Shown: positions 7,481-16,828 of the stretch, in pieces
Numbering within the stretch: position 1 is the first letter of the stretch
Layout: each line of letters begins with the position of its first letter
Origin: Streptococcus mitis
Lineage (GTDB): Bacteria > Bacillota > Bacilli > Lactobacillales > Streptococcaceae
DNA length: 64,000 bases
Reading direction: 5' to 3'
Assembly (NCBI GenBank): GCA_001914195.1
Contig: MKYF01000001.1
Span: 1-64,000 of the forward strand
Program-made: the position numbers and the translations under genes
Notes under the pieces: generated by a model
The model's input: the letters and a program-made list of their open reading frames with translations, nothing else
Told to the model about the DNA's origin: nothing
The model's database searches: none

Positions 7481-8449
7481 ATGTCTTTTTCTGATTTAAA
7501 GCTGTTTGCCCTTTCTTCTAATAAAGAATTGGCAGAACGTGTGGCGCAGGAGATTGGGATAGAGTTGGGGAAATCAAGTGTTCGCCAATTTTCAGATGGA
7601 GAGATTCAGGTCAACATCGAAGAATCAATCCGTGGGAAACACGTCTTTATCCTACAATCAACTAGCTCGCCTGTAAATGACAATCTGCTTGAAATTTTGA
7701 TTATGGTGGATGCTTTGAAGCGTGCGAGTGCAGAATCTGTCAATGTTGTCATGCCTTACTATGGGTATGCACGTCAGGATAGAAAGGCGAGAGCGCGTGA
7801 GCCAATCACTTCAAAACTTGTTGCAAATATGCTTGAAGTAGCTGGAGTGGATCGTTTATTGACCATCGACTTGCATGCTGCGCAGATTCAAGGATTCTTT
7901 GATATTCCTGTGGATCACTTGATGGGTGCTCCTCTGATTGCGGATTATTTTGAGCGTCGTGGCATGGTTGGTTCTGACTATGTGGTTGTCAGCCCAGACC
8001 ATGGAGGGGTGACTCGTGCCCGTAAGTTGGCAGAATTTTTGAAAACATCTATCGCTATTATTGATAAACGTCGTAGCGTTGATAAGATGAATACTAGTGA
8101 AGTCATGAACATCATCGGTAAGGTCGAAGGCAAGACTTGTATCTTGATTGATGATATGATTGATACAGCTGGAACGATTTGCCATGCAGCGGATGCCCTT
8201 GCGGAAGCTGGTGCTGTTGAAGTCTATGCAAGCTGTACGCACCCAGTTCTTTCTGGTCCTGCTATGGACAATATCCAAAAATCAGCTATTAAGAAATTGG
8301 TTGTTTTGGATACCATCTATCTGCCAGAAGAGCGTTTGATTAATAAGATTGAGCAGATTTCAATCGCTCATCTCCTAGGGGATGCTATCGTACGTATCCA
8401 TGAAAAACGCCCACTTTCTCCACTTTTCAGTATTGAGAAAAAGATTTAA
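7481..8449 (+). CDS. prs: Ribose-phosphate pyrophosphokinase (PRPP synthetase)
   Basis: The enzyme makes PRPP from ribose 5-phosphate and ATP, the precursor of purines (through PurF in this window), pyrimidines, NAD, histidine and tryptophan. The 322-residue protein has the family motifs DLHAAQIQGFF, VVSPDHGGVTRARK and the PRPP loop CILIDDMIDTAGT. I start it at the ATG 7481, 5 bases after GGAGG (7471-7475), rather than at 7430, which lacks a ribosome binding site. Confidence 0.96.
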   Translation: MSFSDLKLFALSSNKELAERVAQEIGIELGKSSVRQFSDGEIQVNIEESIRGKHVFILQSTSSPVNDNLLEILIMVDALKRASAESVNVVMPYYGYARQDRKARAREPITSKLVANMLEVAGVDRLLTIDLHAAQIQGFFDIPVDHLMGAPLIADYFERRGMVGSDYVVVSPDHGGVTRARKLAEFLKTSIAIIDKRRSVDKMNTSEVMNIIGKVEGKTCILIDDMIDTAGTICHAADALAEAGAVEVYASCTHPVLSGPAMDNIQKSAIKKLVVLDTIYLPEERLINKIEQISIAHLLGDAIVRIHEKRPLSPLFSIEKKI

Positions 8450-8455
8450 TGACCA

Positions 8456-8482
8456 AGCCTGAGATAATTCTCAGGTTTTTTT
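8456..8482 (+). terminator. Terminator after prs
   Basis: CCTGAGA/TCTCAGG stem with a four-base loop and a run of seven T residues. Confidence 0.9.
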
Positions 8483-8491
8483 CATCTCTTT

Positions 8492-8499
8492 TCCGAATA
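8492..8499 (+). promoter_or_regulatory. ComX box upstream of the Rpn-type gene
   Basis: TCCGAATA after a T-rich stretch, followed by AAATAGATAG as at dut. It would drive the Rpn-type gene at 8667, with a BOX repeat in the transcribed leader. Confidence 0.65.
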
Positions 8500-8538
8500 A
8501 ATAGATAGTAGCAGTGAATCTAGTAAACCTAGATTTAA

Positions 8539-8636
8539 TGAAAATCAAATTCAAACCACGTCAACGTCGCCTTGCCGTACTCAAGTACAGCCTGCGGCTA
8601 GTTTCCTAGTTTGCTCTTTGATTTTCATTGAGTATA
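8539..8636. repeat. BOX element (A-C, no B unit)
   Basis: A boxA-like half (aaaccacgtcaacgtcgcct) is joined to boxC (cagcctgcggctagtttcct through ttgattttcattgagta). The termini gaaaatcaaa and ttgattttc pair with each other. This copy lacks boxB and lies in the leader of the Rpn-type gene. Confidence 0.93.
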
Positions 8637-8666
8637 AGACTATGGTATAATAAAAGGAGGAAAAGG

Positions 8667-9567
8667 ATGATTCTAAGACATCCGGGCATCAGCCCAACAA
8701 ATGATTTGGTTGCTAAGAAAATTTTTAGCAATCCAGAAATCACTTGTCAATTTATTCGCGATATGTTGGATTTACCAGCCAAGAATGTAACTATTTTGGA
8801 GGTAAGTAACATTCACGTCTTGCCTTCCATGCCTTACTCGGCTCAAGATTTCTATACCAGTATAGACGTCTTGGCGGAGTTGGACAATGGGACACAAGTA
8901 ATCATTGAGATTCAGGTACATCATCAGAATTTTTTCATCAATCGCCTGTGGGCTTATTTGTGCAGTCAGGTCAATCAAAATCTAGAAAAAATTCGCCAAC
9001 GTGAAGGTGACACCCACCAGAGTTACAAACACATCGCACCAGTATACGCTATCGCAATTGTAGATAGCAACTACTTCCAAGATGACTTGGCTTTTCACAG
9101 CTTTAGTATGCGAGAGGACACGACAGGTGAGGCTTTAACAATTACAAACAATGGACAGGAACATCATCTAGTCAAGATGGCGTTCTTGGAATTAAAAAAA
9201 TACAGAGAAACCAGCAAAGATGAGGTTCGTAAACCATGGTTGGAGTTTTTCGGGAATAAACCCTTTACCCAAGAACCCGAGCGAGCCATTAGCCAAGCAG
9301 ACCAACTGCTGGACTATAAGAGCTGGTCCGAGGAGGACAGGAAAATGTTTAGTCAAACGTATGCGCGAAGAACAAGCGTTATTGGCTCAGGATTATGCCT
9401 TGGAGACTGCTAGGGCGGAAGGTCTTGAACAAGGACTAGAGCGTGGGAAGCTCTTTGCTTTCCTAGATATGGTTCGTCAAGGTCTTCTGACATCTGAGGT
9501 AGCCAGTCAGCAATTGGGCATGACCGTTGCTGAATTTGAGTCACTATTGAAAGAGCATCACAAATAA
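8667..9567 (+). pseudogene. Rpn-family nuclease (PD-(D/E)XK), frameshifted
   Basis: The N-terminal 230 residues match the Rpn / PDDEXK transposase-like nuclease family, with the catalytic pattern TSIDVLAELDNG then IIEIQV (Asp, Glu-x-Gln). Rpn proteins promote RecA-independent recombination and some act in phage defence. The ATG at 8667 follows AAAGGAGG. Near 9357 the reading frame is lost by a two-base deletion: where the partial copy downstream has ctacat, this gene has acgt. The correct C terminus (from RMREEQALLAQDY to LLKEHHK) continues in another frame to 9567. As read, translation ends at 9413 after aberrant residues. Confidence 0.8.
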
Positions 9568-9570
9568 GAA

Positions 9571-9905
9571 CTAAAAAAATACAGAGAAACTAGCAAATAT
9601 AAGGTTCGCAAGCCGTGGTTGGAGTTTTTCGGGAATAAGCCCTTTACCCAACAACCTGAGCGAGCTATCAGCCAAGCAGACCAACTGCTAGACTACAAGA
9701 GCTGGTCTGAGGATGACAGGAAGCTGCTTAGTCAACTACATATGCGCGAAGAACAAGCCTTGTTAGCACATAACTATGCCTTGGAACGAGCTGAAGAAAA
9801 AGGCTTAGAACGTGGTCGTCCAGAGAGTACTGAGGAGGGGTAAAAGTAGGTTTAGCAAGTCTAGTTCGTCAAGGCCTTCTGACTTCATATATTGCCAGCT
9901 AGTAA
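9571..9905 (+). pseudogene. Partial tandem copy of the Rpn gene 3' end
   Basis: This stretch repeats about 9190-9520, beginning with aaaaaaatacagagaaac and preserving the segment from EFFGNKPFTQ through DYKSWSEDD to MREEQALLA. It is frameshifted after GLERG and the homologous VRQGLLTS segment (9868-9890) is in a different frame. It has no N-terminal nuclease core and is a duplication remnant. Confidence 0.8.
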
Positions 9906-10042
9906 TGATTCGAATAGTTGGGAATATAAAGGATTATTGTTTGTTTGATTGAAATAATTTAGCTTTTATAAGTGATGAGAATTCAACATTTAAAGTTTGG
10001 ACTGTTTTATCCAATATTTTCTTAAAAATAAGATAAAAATTG

Positions 10043-10070
10043 TTGATACCAATTATTTAAGTGGTATAAC
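10043..10070 (+). promoter_or_regulatory. Promoter of the secreted protein gene
   Basis: TTGATA and TATAAC are separated by 16 bp, about 60 bases before the start codon. A TTCGAATA sequence at 9909-9916 resembles a ComX box but has no T-rich upstream context. Confidence 0.55.
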
Positions 10071-10128
10071 GGTGGTAGTAAAGAAAACTATTTACAATCA
10101 AATAAAAAATAAAATAGGAGATAAAACA

Positions 10129-10728
10129 ATGAAAAAAGTTTTATTGACATCAGTAGTAGCTCTTGCAGTATTATCTGCAGTAGCGCCAGCATTTGCAGAT
10201 AACAATGGTGGAGCTAACCTTCCAGGTGTGTATGATTCACGTGAAGCATATGAAAGCCAATCAGAATTTGTAACTGCTAATAGAGTTAATGCATATGTAG
10301 ATGCTCATATCAAAGATCTTAAAGAACCAGCTGAAGTTGCCAAAGCTGAAGCAGACTTGCAAGCATTCTTGGATTCTGTATACTCAGGTTATGATTTCTC
10401 TAATAAGAAAGCAGCGCTAGAGAAAGCAGTTGGAGAAGCTAAAGAAGCATACAATGCTAAAGTAGTAGAACTTCGTAACGAAGCGGTGAAACATTTACAA
10501 GAAGTTTTCAATTCATCTCTTAAAAAAGAAGGTAAATACTATATCTTGAACGAAACTCTTGAACAAGCAAACGCTCGTTATTTAAAAGATCACGCTCAAG
10601 ATGGACAAACAGCTCCATCAGCTACTCCAGAACCAGGTAAACCAGATTCAATAGAGCAAGCTAAACAAGCAGGTGCAATAGCTAAAGCTGGTCAAAAAGC
10701 TCTTCCCAAAACACACGCTTCTAAATAA
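10129..10728 (+). CDS. Secreted helical protein with an LPKT-like C terminus
   Basis: A 199-residue protein of unknown function. It starts with a clear signal peptide (MKKVLLTSVVALAVLSAVAPAFA, cleavage after AFA). The mature part is rich in Ala, Lys and Glu and looks alpha-helical (about residues 60-175), followed by a Pro-rich linker (TPEPGKPD) and ends KALPKTHASK. The LPKT resembles a sortase motif, but there is no hydrophobic anchor or charged tail after it, so the protein is either truncated or simply secreted. A sortase pseudogene lies beyond the insertion sequence that begins 20 bases downstream. The start follows AGGAG at 10116-10120. Confidence 0.75.
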   Translation: MKKVLLTSVVALAVLSAVAPAFADNNGGANLPGVYDSREAYESQSEFVTANRVNAYVDAHIKDLKEPAEVAKAEADLQAFLDSVYSGYDFSNKKAALEKAVGEAKEAYNAKVVELRNEAVKHLQEVFNSSLKKEGKYYILNETLEQANARYLKDHAQDGQTAPSATPEPGKPDSIEQAKQAGAIAKAGQKALPKTHASK

Positions 10729-10747
10729 TTTATTTAATGAAGTAACT

Positions 10748-12544
10748 GAGGGTGGGCAAAAACCCACTTCTAACTATCAAAAAACGAGCATTTCCGTAGT
10801 TGGAGATGCTCGTTTTCTTATGTCATGGTTTATAATTAAAATAACAACAAAATAATTAGAAAGCCATGACAATGTATAAAGATTATAACACAAATCAGTT
10901 AAATTTAGAAGTAAATCTTGCCTACGATATTCCATCAAGTCCCGAAGCGAGAATGATTAGCCTCTTTGTGGACAGTATCCCTAATCAAGTTCTATTGGAA
11001 GAGACCTCTCACACTGGTCGCCATGCCTTTCATCCAGCCATGCTCATGAAGATGACCCTGTTCGCTTATACTCGTCAAGTGTTCTCTGGACGTAAAATCG
11101 TTCAAATGAATGAGGAAGTCATTCCCATGAAATGGTTGAACCAAGATACCTATGTTAGCTATAAAACGATTAATAACTTCCGCTCCAGTAAACATGCCAA
11201 CAACCTAATCAAAACTGCTTTTATTTACTTCACCTTACTCATGCGTGAGAACGGAATGATTGAGGATGATGCCTTGTTCATTGATGGAACAAAACTAGAA
11301 GCTGATGCCAATCTCTATTCTTTCACTTGGAAAAGAGCTATTGACAAATATGAAGCAGCCTTGAGTGGGAAAATTTCCCAGCTCTATGATCAGCTGATTC
11401 AAGAAGGGGTAAATCTCACCTTATCTAAAGAAGAACGGGAAACCCGTCCGGGATTGGAGGAGCTACTAGAAAAAACGGAGGCTACCTTAGCCGAAATAGA
11501 ACAAGCTATTGAAGAAGAGCCTAAAGTGATAAAGGGTGGGTCTGCCAATAGACAAAAACGTCGTCGGATAAAGAAAATCCGTAAGCAATTAAGGGATGAT
11601 TTCCTTTCTCGTAAACAGCGCTATGAAGAAGCTAGAAAAATTTTAGAAGACCGCAACTCTTTCTCAAAGACGGATCATGATGCCACTTTTATGAGTATGA
11701 AGGAAGACCATATGCAAAATGGGCAACTGAAACCTGGTTATAATATCCAAGCGGCTACCAATGGTCAGTATGTCCTTGATTTTGATATCTTTCCCAATCC
11801 AACAGACACTCGCACTCTGAAACCCTTCCTCCAATCGATTCAAAGCCTAGACTTATTCAACTATATCGTAGCAGATGCTGGTTATGGTAGCGAAGAAAAT
11901 TATCGTTTTATCATTGATGAATTGTAAAAAACACCGCTTATTCCCTATACCATGTATCAGAAGGAATTGACTAAAAACTACCAGACGAGCACAGATAATC
12001 CAATGAACTGGGAATATCTTGAGGACACGGACCAGTTTATAAAGCCCGACGGCCTAGTTTATTCCTTTAAGAACTACTCTAGTCGAACTGACAAGTATGG
12101 CTTTCAACGTGATTTCAAGATTTATGAGGCGGATAAAGTTCAAGATACTCCTGAGTTAGAACAGTTGGCTAAAACAAATAGTGGAAATCAGAAACAAATC
12201 CATTATAATCCAACTTGGAATTACTTTAAGGAACTCCTTAAGCAAACATTACATAGTGAAGAAGGCTCTCGAATTTATGCCAAACGGAAAATCGATGTTG
12301 AACCCGTTTTTGGTAGATTGAAGAGTGTTTTTGGCGTGCGAAGAGTGCATGTCAGAGGGAAACAAGCTGTCGCAATAGAGATAGGATTTATCTTTATGAG
12401 CATGAATCTCACCAAGTTGGCCAAGAATCTAGCCTCTAAAACATCCACTACTCAAAAACCACACAGTATTTCTTTCAGCTTGATTGGATTCAAGACTGGA
12501 ATCACTGTGTGGTTTTATTTAGAAGCGAGTTTTTGCCCAGCCTC
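10748..12544 (+). mobile_element. IS1182-family insertion sequence
   Basis: The element is bounded by imperfect 26-bp inverted repeats: gagggtgggcaaaaacccac at 10748 and, in reverse complement, gaggctgggcaaaaactcgc ending at 12544. Just inside the ends are hairpins (aacgagcat/atgctcgtt at the left; aaccacac/gtgtggtt at the right). Length about 1.8 kb with one transposase gene, interrupted by a stop. It separates the secreted protein gene from the sortase pseudogene. Confidence 0.88.
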
Positions 12545-12551
12545 TTTTTGA
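10866..12551 (+). pseudogene. IS1182-family transposase with one in-frame stop
   Basis: The first part (353 residues) contains the IS1182 features LFIDGTKLEADANLYSFTW, a long charged helical region and VADAGYGSEENY; the second (from 11952) carries the DDE domain end (AKRKIDVEPVFGRLK). Both lie in the same frame and are separated by a single TAA at 11925-11927 after DEL. A single substitution would restore a 560-residue enzyme. Without readthrough the element cannot move by itself. The last residues extend past the terminal repeat. Confidence 0.88.
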
Positions 12552-12579
12552 TAAAAGTAAATAAACAAGGGAGATAAAA

Positions 12580-13410
12580 ATGAGCAGACGTTCAACTAAA
12601 AATAAGTCACCTATGAAGAAAATTATCGCTTTGCTTGTTGCTGTAGCTATTGTCGCTTTAGGAGGTTTATTCCTCTATAAGACATTTTTAGCTCCAACTG
12701 ATCAGGCGAGTGAAACTAAGGTAGCACAAACGACACAAAAAATTGCTACGACATCGGCAGAGGAAAAAGAATATCTTACGAATAAGTTCAAAGGCTTACT
12801 TGGAACAAACTCTGATACGATCGCTTATGTGTATGCGCCCGGAACAGAGTTGGATGAACCTGTTGTTCAAACAACTGATAATTCAACTTATTTAGATAAG
12901 AGATTTGATGGTGGTCACGAACCTTATATGGGAACAGTGTTTATGGACACAGATAATAAAAATGATTTTAGTGACCGTTTAACTTGGTTATTTGGTCATG
13001 CTCGTGGTAGTAAAGTTGGGGATCATCGTATGTTTAATGATGTGAACTACTATAGTCGTCAAGATTATTTTGATGAACATCCATATGTTGTGATTGAGAC
13101 TCCAGAGAGAAAGTATTATTATGAAGCAGTTGCTATGATTATAGTACCAGAAGAAACAGCCTTTTATCGTACTTCATTTGATGATGATAAAGATTTTCAA
13201 ACGCAGTTAACAACTATTTATTAAACAGCTGAAGTTAAGAAACCAAATGTTAAAGTATCAGCTAAAAATAAGTATTTAGTTCTTTCAACTTGTCGTGAAG
13301 AAGATGAAACGATTCGTGAGAATCTATATCTTCGTCAAATACCAGACTCAGAAATGAGTGAGTTTGTCAAACAGCATAAAGATCAATTAACGTATAAACC
13401 AACAAGATAA
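12580..13410 (+). pseudogene. Class B-like sortase broken by a stop before the catalytic Cys
   Basis: The open part encodes 214 residues: a basic N terminus, one membrane anchor (about 14-36) and a sortase fold with the catalytic His in LFGHARG (residue 140). A TAA at 13222-13224 ends the frame. Reading on in the same frame gives LVLSTC (the catalytic Cys, codon 238) and ENLYLR (the Arg region), then a stop at 13408-13410. The product as encoded lacks Cys and Arg and should be inactive. Sortases attach surface proteins to peptidoglycan; the protein at 10129 with its LPKT-like end may have been its substrate (inference). Confidence 0.85.
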
Positions 13411-13507
13411 ATATATAGACTACTACTAAAATAGGAATGAATATAGTCTAGCAAGAATAGAAGTTCTTTGCAGTTAAAAAGGATTTCACTTTTATAATTA
13501 TAAAGCA

Positions 13508-13547
13508 TAAAAACAGAATTTAGTCATGGGCTAAGTTCTGTTTTTTA
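13508..13547 (+). terminator. Terminator after the sortase pseudogene
   Basis: AACAGAATTTAG and CTAAGTTCTGTT form a stem with a 7-base loop, followed by T residues. Confidence 0.85.
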
Positions 13548-13641
13548 AAAACTAAATGGCTATATTCGCCAAAAGTTTGAAAAATACTTGCTCTAGCTCT
13601 TTCCAATGGTATTTTTCCCTGCTTTCCTTTATAATGGGTGT

Positions 13642-16275
13642 ATGGATAAGAAAAAATTATTATTGATTGATGGGTCTTCTGTTGCTTTTCGGGCGTTTTT
13701 TGCGCTCTATCAGCAGTTGGACCGTTTTAAGAATGCGGCTGGCTTGCATACCAATGCGATTTATGGTTTTCAGTTGATGTTGAGCCATTTGTTGGAGCGG
13801 GTTGAGCCGAGTCATATTTTGGTAGCTTTTGATGCGGGTAAGACGACCTTCCGTACAGAGATGTATGCGGACTATAAGGGTGGTCGGGCTAAGACTCCTG
13901 ATGAGTTTCGTGAGCAATTTCCCTTCATTCGTGAGTTGCTGGATCATATGGGGATTCGTCACTATGAGTTGGCTCAGTATGAGGCGGATGACATTATTGG
14001 GACACTGGACAAACTAGCAGAGCAGGATGGTTTTGATATTACCATTGTCAGTGGGGACAAGGATTTGATTCAGCTGACGGATGAGCATACGGTGGTTGAG
14101 ATTTCCAAGAAAGGTGTGGCTGAGTTTGAGGCTTTTACGCCGGACTATCTCATGGAAAAGATGGGGCTCACACCGACTCAGTTTATCGATCTCAAGGCGC
14201 TCATGGGAGATAAGTCGGATAATATCCCTGGGGTGACTAAAATCGGCGAAAAGACGGGTATCAAGCTCTTGCTGGAGCATGGCTCACTCGAGGGGATTTA
14301 CGAGAATATCGATGGGATGAAGGCTTCTAAGATGAAGGAAAATCTCATCAATGATAAGGAACAGGCCTTTTTGTCGAAAACACTGGCGACCATTGATACC
14401 AAGGCACCGATTGAGATTGGTTTGGAGGATTTGGTCTATAGTGGTCCAGATGTGGAAAATCTTGGGAAATTCTACGATGAGATGGGCTTCAAACAGCTCA
14501 AGCAGGCTTTAAATGTGTCGTCAGCTGATGTTGCTGAAAGTTTGGACTTTACTATCGTTGACCAAATTAGTCAAGAGATGCTGAGTGAAGAGTCAATCTT
14601 CCATTTTGAGCTTTTTGGTGAGAATTACCATACGGATTATTTGGTTGGATTTGCCTGGTCTTGTGGAGATAAGCTCTATGCCACAGACAAGCTTGAGCTG
14701 TTGCAAGAGCCTATTTTCAAGGACTTTCTAGAAAAAACATCTCTGAGAGTGTATGACTTTAAGAAGGCTAAAGTTCTCTTGCATCGTTTTGGTGTGGATC
14801 TGCAGGAGCCTGATTTTGATAGTCGTTTGGCTAAATACCTCCTTTCGACTGTGGAGGACAATGAAATTGCGACTATTGCTAGTCTTTATGGTCAGACTTA
14901 TTTGGTTGATGATGAGACCTTCTACGGTAAGGGTGTCAAGAGAGCCATTCCTGCACGTGAGAAATTCTTGGAGCATTTAGCTCGTAAGCTTGCTGTTTTG
15001 GTTAAAACAGAACCTATTTTACTTGAAAAACTCAGAGAAAATGGGCAATTAGAGCTTCTTTATGATATGGAGCAACCTCTGGCTTTTGTCCTTGCCAAGA
15101 TGGAAATTGCTGGGATTACGGTCAAGAAAGAGACCTTGCTTGAAATGCAGGCTGAAAATGAGCTTGTCATTGAAAAACTGACTCAAGAGATTTATGAACT
15201 GGCTGGTGAAGAGTTTAATATCAACTCGCCTAAGCAGTTGGGCGTGCTTCTCTTTGAAAAATTGGGGCTACCTCTAGAATACACTAAGAAAACTAAGACT
15301 GGATACTCGACAGCGGTGGATGTCTTGGAGCGCCTTGCTCCTATTGCTCCGATTGTTAAGAAAATTCTTGACTACCGTCAGATTGCTAAGATTCAATCGA
15401 CTTATGTGATTGGCTTGCAAGACTGGATTTTGGCTGATGGCAAGATTCATACTCGCTATGTTCAGGATTTGACCCAGACTGGGCGTCTGTCTAGTGTGGA
15501 TCCAAACTTGCAAAATATTCCTGTGCGTTTGGAGCAAGGCCGTCTCATTCGTAAGGCTTTTGTGCCTGAGTGGGAGGATAGTGTGCTTCTCAGCTCGGAC
15601 TATTCACAGATTGAATTGCGAGTTTTGGCGCATATTTCTAAGGATGAGCACTTGATTAAGGCTTTCCAAGAGGGGGCAGATATCCATACTTCGACAGCCA
15701 TGCGGGTCTTTGGCATTGAGCGTCCTGAGGATGTGACTGCAAACGACCGTCGCAATGCCAAGGCTGTCAACTTTGGAGTGGTTTACGGGATTTCAGACTT
15801 TGGTTTGTCTAATAATTTGGGCATTAGCCGTAAGGAAGCCAAAGCCTACATTGATACCTACTTTGAACGCTTCCCAGGTATTAAAAACTACATGGATGAA
15901 GTGGTGCGTGAGGCGCGTGATAAGGGCTATGTGGAGACCCTCTTCAAGCGTCGTCGTGAGTTGCCAGATATCAATTCTCGCAACTTCAATATTCGTGGTT
16001 TTGCGGAGCGGACAGCTATCAACTCACCTATTCAGGGTTCGGCAGCAGATATTCTCAAAATTGCCATGATTCAGCTAGATAAAGCCTTAGTTGCAGGTGG
16101 TTATCAGACTAAGATGCTTCTGCAAGTGCACGATGAAATCGTCCTTGAAGTGCCTAAATCTGAATTGACAGAGATGAAAAAATTAGTGAAACAAACTATG
16201 GAAGAAGCCATTCAACTCAGTGTTCCCCTTATCGCGGATGAGAATGAAGGGGCAACCTGGTACGAGGCTAAATAA
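13642..16275 (+). CDS. polA: DNA polymerase I
   Basis: Pol I removes RNA primers and fills gaps in lagging-strand synthesis and repair. The 877-residue protein has an N-terminal 5' nuclease domain (MDKKKLLLIDGS at the start, VSGDKDLIQL, GDKSDNIPGV), a degenerate 3' exonuclease region (about 310-470) where the usual acidic motifs are not evident, and the polymerase motifs A (SSDYSQIELR), B (RRNAKAVNFGVVYG) and C (LQVHDEIVLEV). I use the ATG at 13642; the frame open from 13606 adds only non-homologous residues. The TATAAT at 13630-13635 is only 6 bases upstream, so the mRNA may be leaderless. Confidence 0.96.
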   Translation: MDKKKLLLIDGSSVAFRAFFALYQQLDRFKNAAGLHTNAIYGFQLMLSHLLERVEPSHILVAFDAGKTTFRTEMYADYKGGRAKTPDEFREQFPFIRELLDHMGIRHYELAQYEADDIIGTLDKLAEQDGFDITIVSGDKDLIQLTDEHTVVEISKKGVAEFEAFTPDYLMEKMGLTPTQFIDLKALMGDKSDNIPGVTKIGEKTGIKLLLEHGSLEGIYENIDGMKASKMKENLINDKEQAFLSKTLATIDTKAPIEIGLEDLVYSGPDVENLGKFYDEMGFKQLKQALNVSSADVAESLDFTIVDQISQEMLSEESIFHFELFGENYHTDYLVGFAWSCGDKLYATDKLELLQEPIFKDFLEKTSLRVYDFKKAKVLLHRFGVDLQEPDFDSRLAKYLLSTVEDNEIATIASLYGQTYLVDDETFYGKGVKRAIPAREKFLEHLARKLAVLVKTEPILLEKLRENGQLELLYDMEQPLAFVLAKMEIAGITVKKETLLEMQAENELVIEKLTQEIYELAGEEFNINSPKQLGVLLFEKLGLPLEYTKKTKTGYSTAVDVLERLAPIAPIVKKILDYRQIAKIQSTYVIGLQDWILADGKIHTRYVQDLTQTGRLSSVDPNLQNIPVRLEQGRLIRKAFVPEWEDSVLLSSDYSQIELRVLAHISKDEHLIKAFQEGADIHTSTAMRVFGIERPEDVTANDRRNAKAVNFGVVYGISDFGLSNNLGISRKEAKAYIDTYFERFPGIKNYMDEVVREARDKGYVETLFKRRRELPDINSRNFNIRGFAERTAINSPIQGSAADILKIAMIQLDKALVAGGYQTKMLLQVHDEIVLEVPKSELTEMKKLVKQTMEEAIQLSVPLIADENEGATWYEAK

Positions 16276-16300
16276 AAAGGGGGCTAGTCCTCCTTTTTTG
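16274..16300 (+). terminator. Terminator after polA
   Basis: AAAAAGGGGG and CCTCCTTTTTT form a compact hairpin around CTAGT, followed by T residues, directly after the stop. Confidence 0.8.
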
Positions 16301-16359
16301 TAGTAGAATTATGCAAGCCTTTTCAAATTGTGCTATACTGATGAAAAAGGAGGATTTCT

Positions 16360-16797
16360 ATGAGTCAAGAATTTATCAATCCAAGTGATGGCGTGATTCG
16401 TCAGTATCTCGCAACGAGTAAAACTCTTGCTGTGGTGGGCCTGTCTGACCGTGAGGAAACAACTAGCAATCGAGTGACCAAGGAAATGCAGGCTCGGGGT
16501 TATAAAATTATCCCAGTCAATCCCAAGGCGGCAGGTGGTGAAATCTTGGGTGAAAAGGCCTATGCTAGCCTAGCAGAGATTCCTTTTCCTGTAGATATTG
16601 TCAATGTTTACCGTCGCAGTGAATTTTTGCCAGATGTGGCGCGTGATTTTCTTAAGGCTGATGCCAAGATTTTTTGGGCACAGTTAGGACTTGAAAGTCT
16701 AGAAGCGGAAGAAATCTTGCGTGCTGGTGGATGTGATGATATCGTGATGAATCGTTGCATCAAGAGAGAACATACACGCTTGATTGAGGAAGCATAA
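16360..16797 (+). CDS. CoA-binding (YccU-type) protein
   Basis: The 145-residue protein has a Rossmann-like CoA-binding domain: AVVGLSDREETTSNRV near the N terminus (glycine-rich loop), IIPVNPKA and the GCDDIVMNRCI segment near the C terminus. This matches the succinyl-CoA synthetase-like CoA-binding family; the exact role is unknown. A ribosome binding site AAGGAGG lies 7 bases before the ATG, and TATACT at 16332 may be its -10. The gene is monocistronic. Confidence 0.85.
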   Translation: MSQEFINPSDGVIRQYLATSKTLAVVGLSDREETTSNRVTKEMQARGYKIIPVNPKAAGGEILGEKAYASLAEIPFPVDIVNVYRRSEFLPDVARDFLKADAKIFWAQLGLESLEAEEILRAGGCDDIVMNRCIKREHTRLIEEA

Positions 16798-16827
16798 GAA
16801 AAAGGTAGCTGGTGGGCTACCTTTTGT
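16798..16827. terminator. Bidirectional terminator
   Basis: AAAGGTAGC/GCTACCTTT hairpin with A-rich and T-rich flanks between two convergent genes. Confidence 0.88.
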
Positions 16828-16828
16828 A

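Noticed and set aside
9909..9916. TTCGAATA as a ComX box for the secreted protein gene
   Set aside because: It lacks the T-rich upstream context of the other boxes and is over 200 bases from the start; a standard promoter lies nearer.
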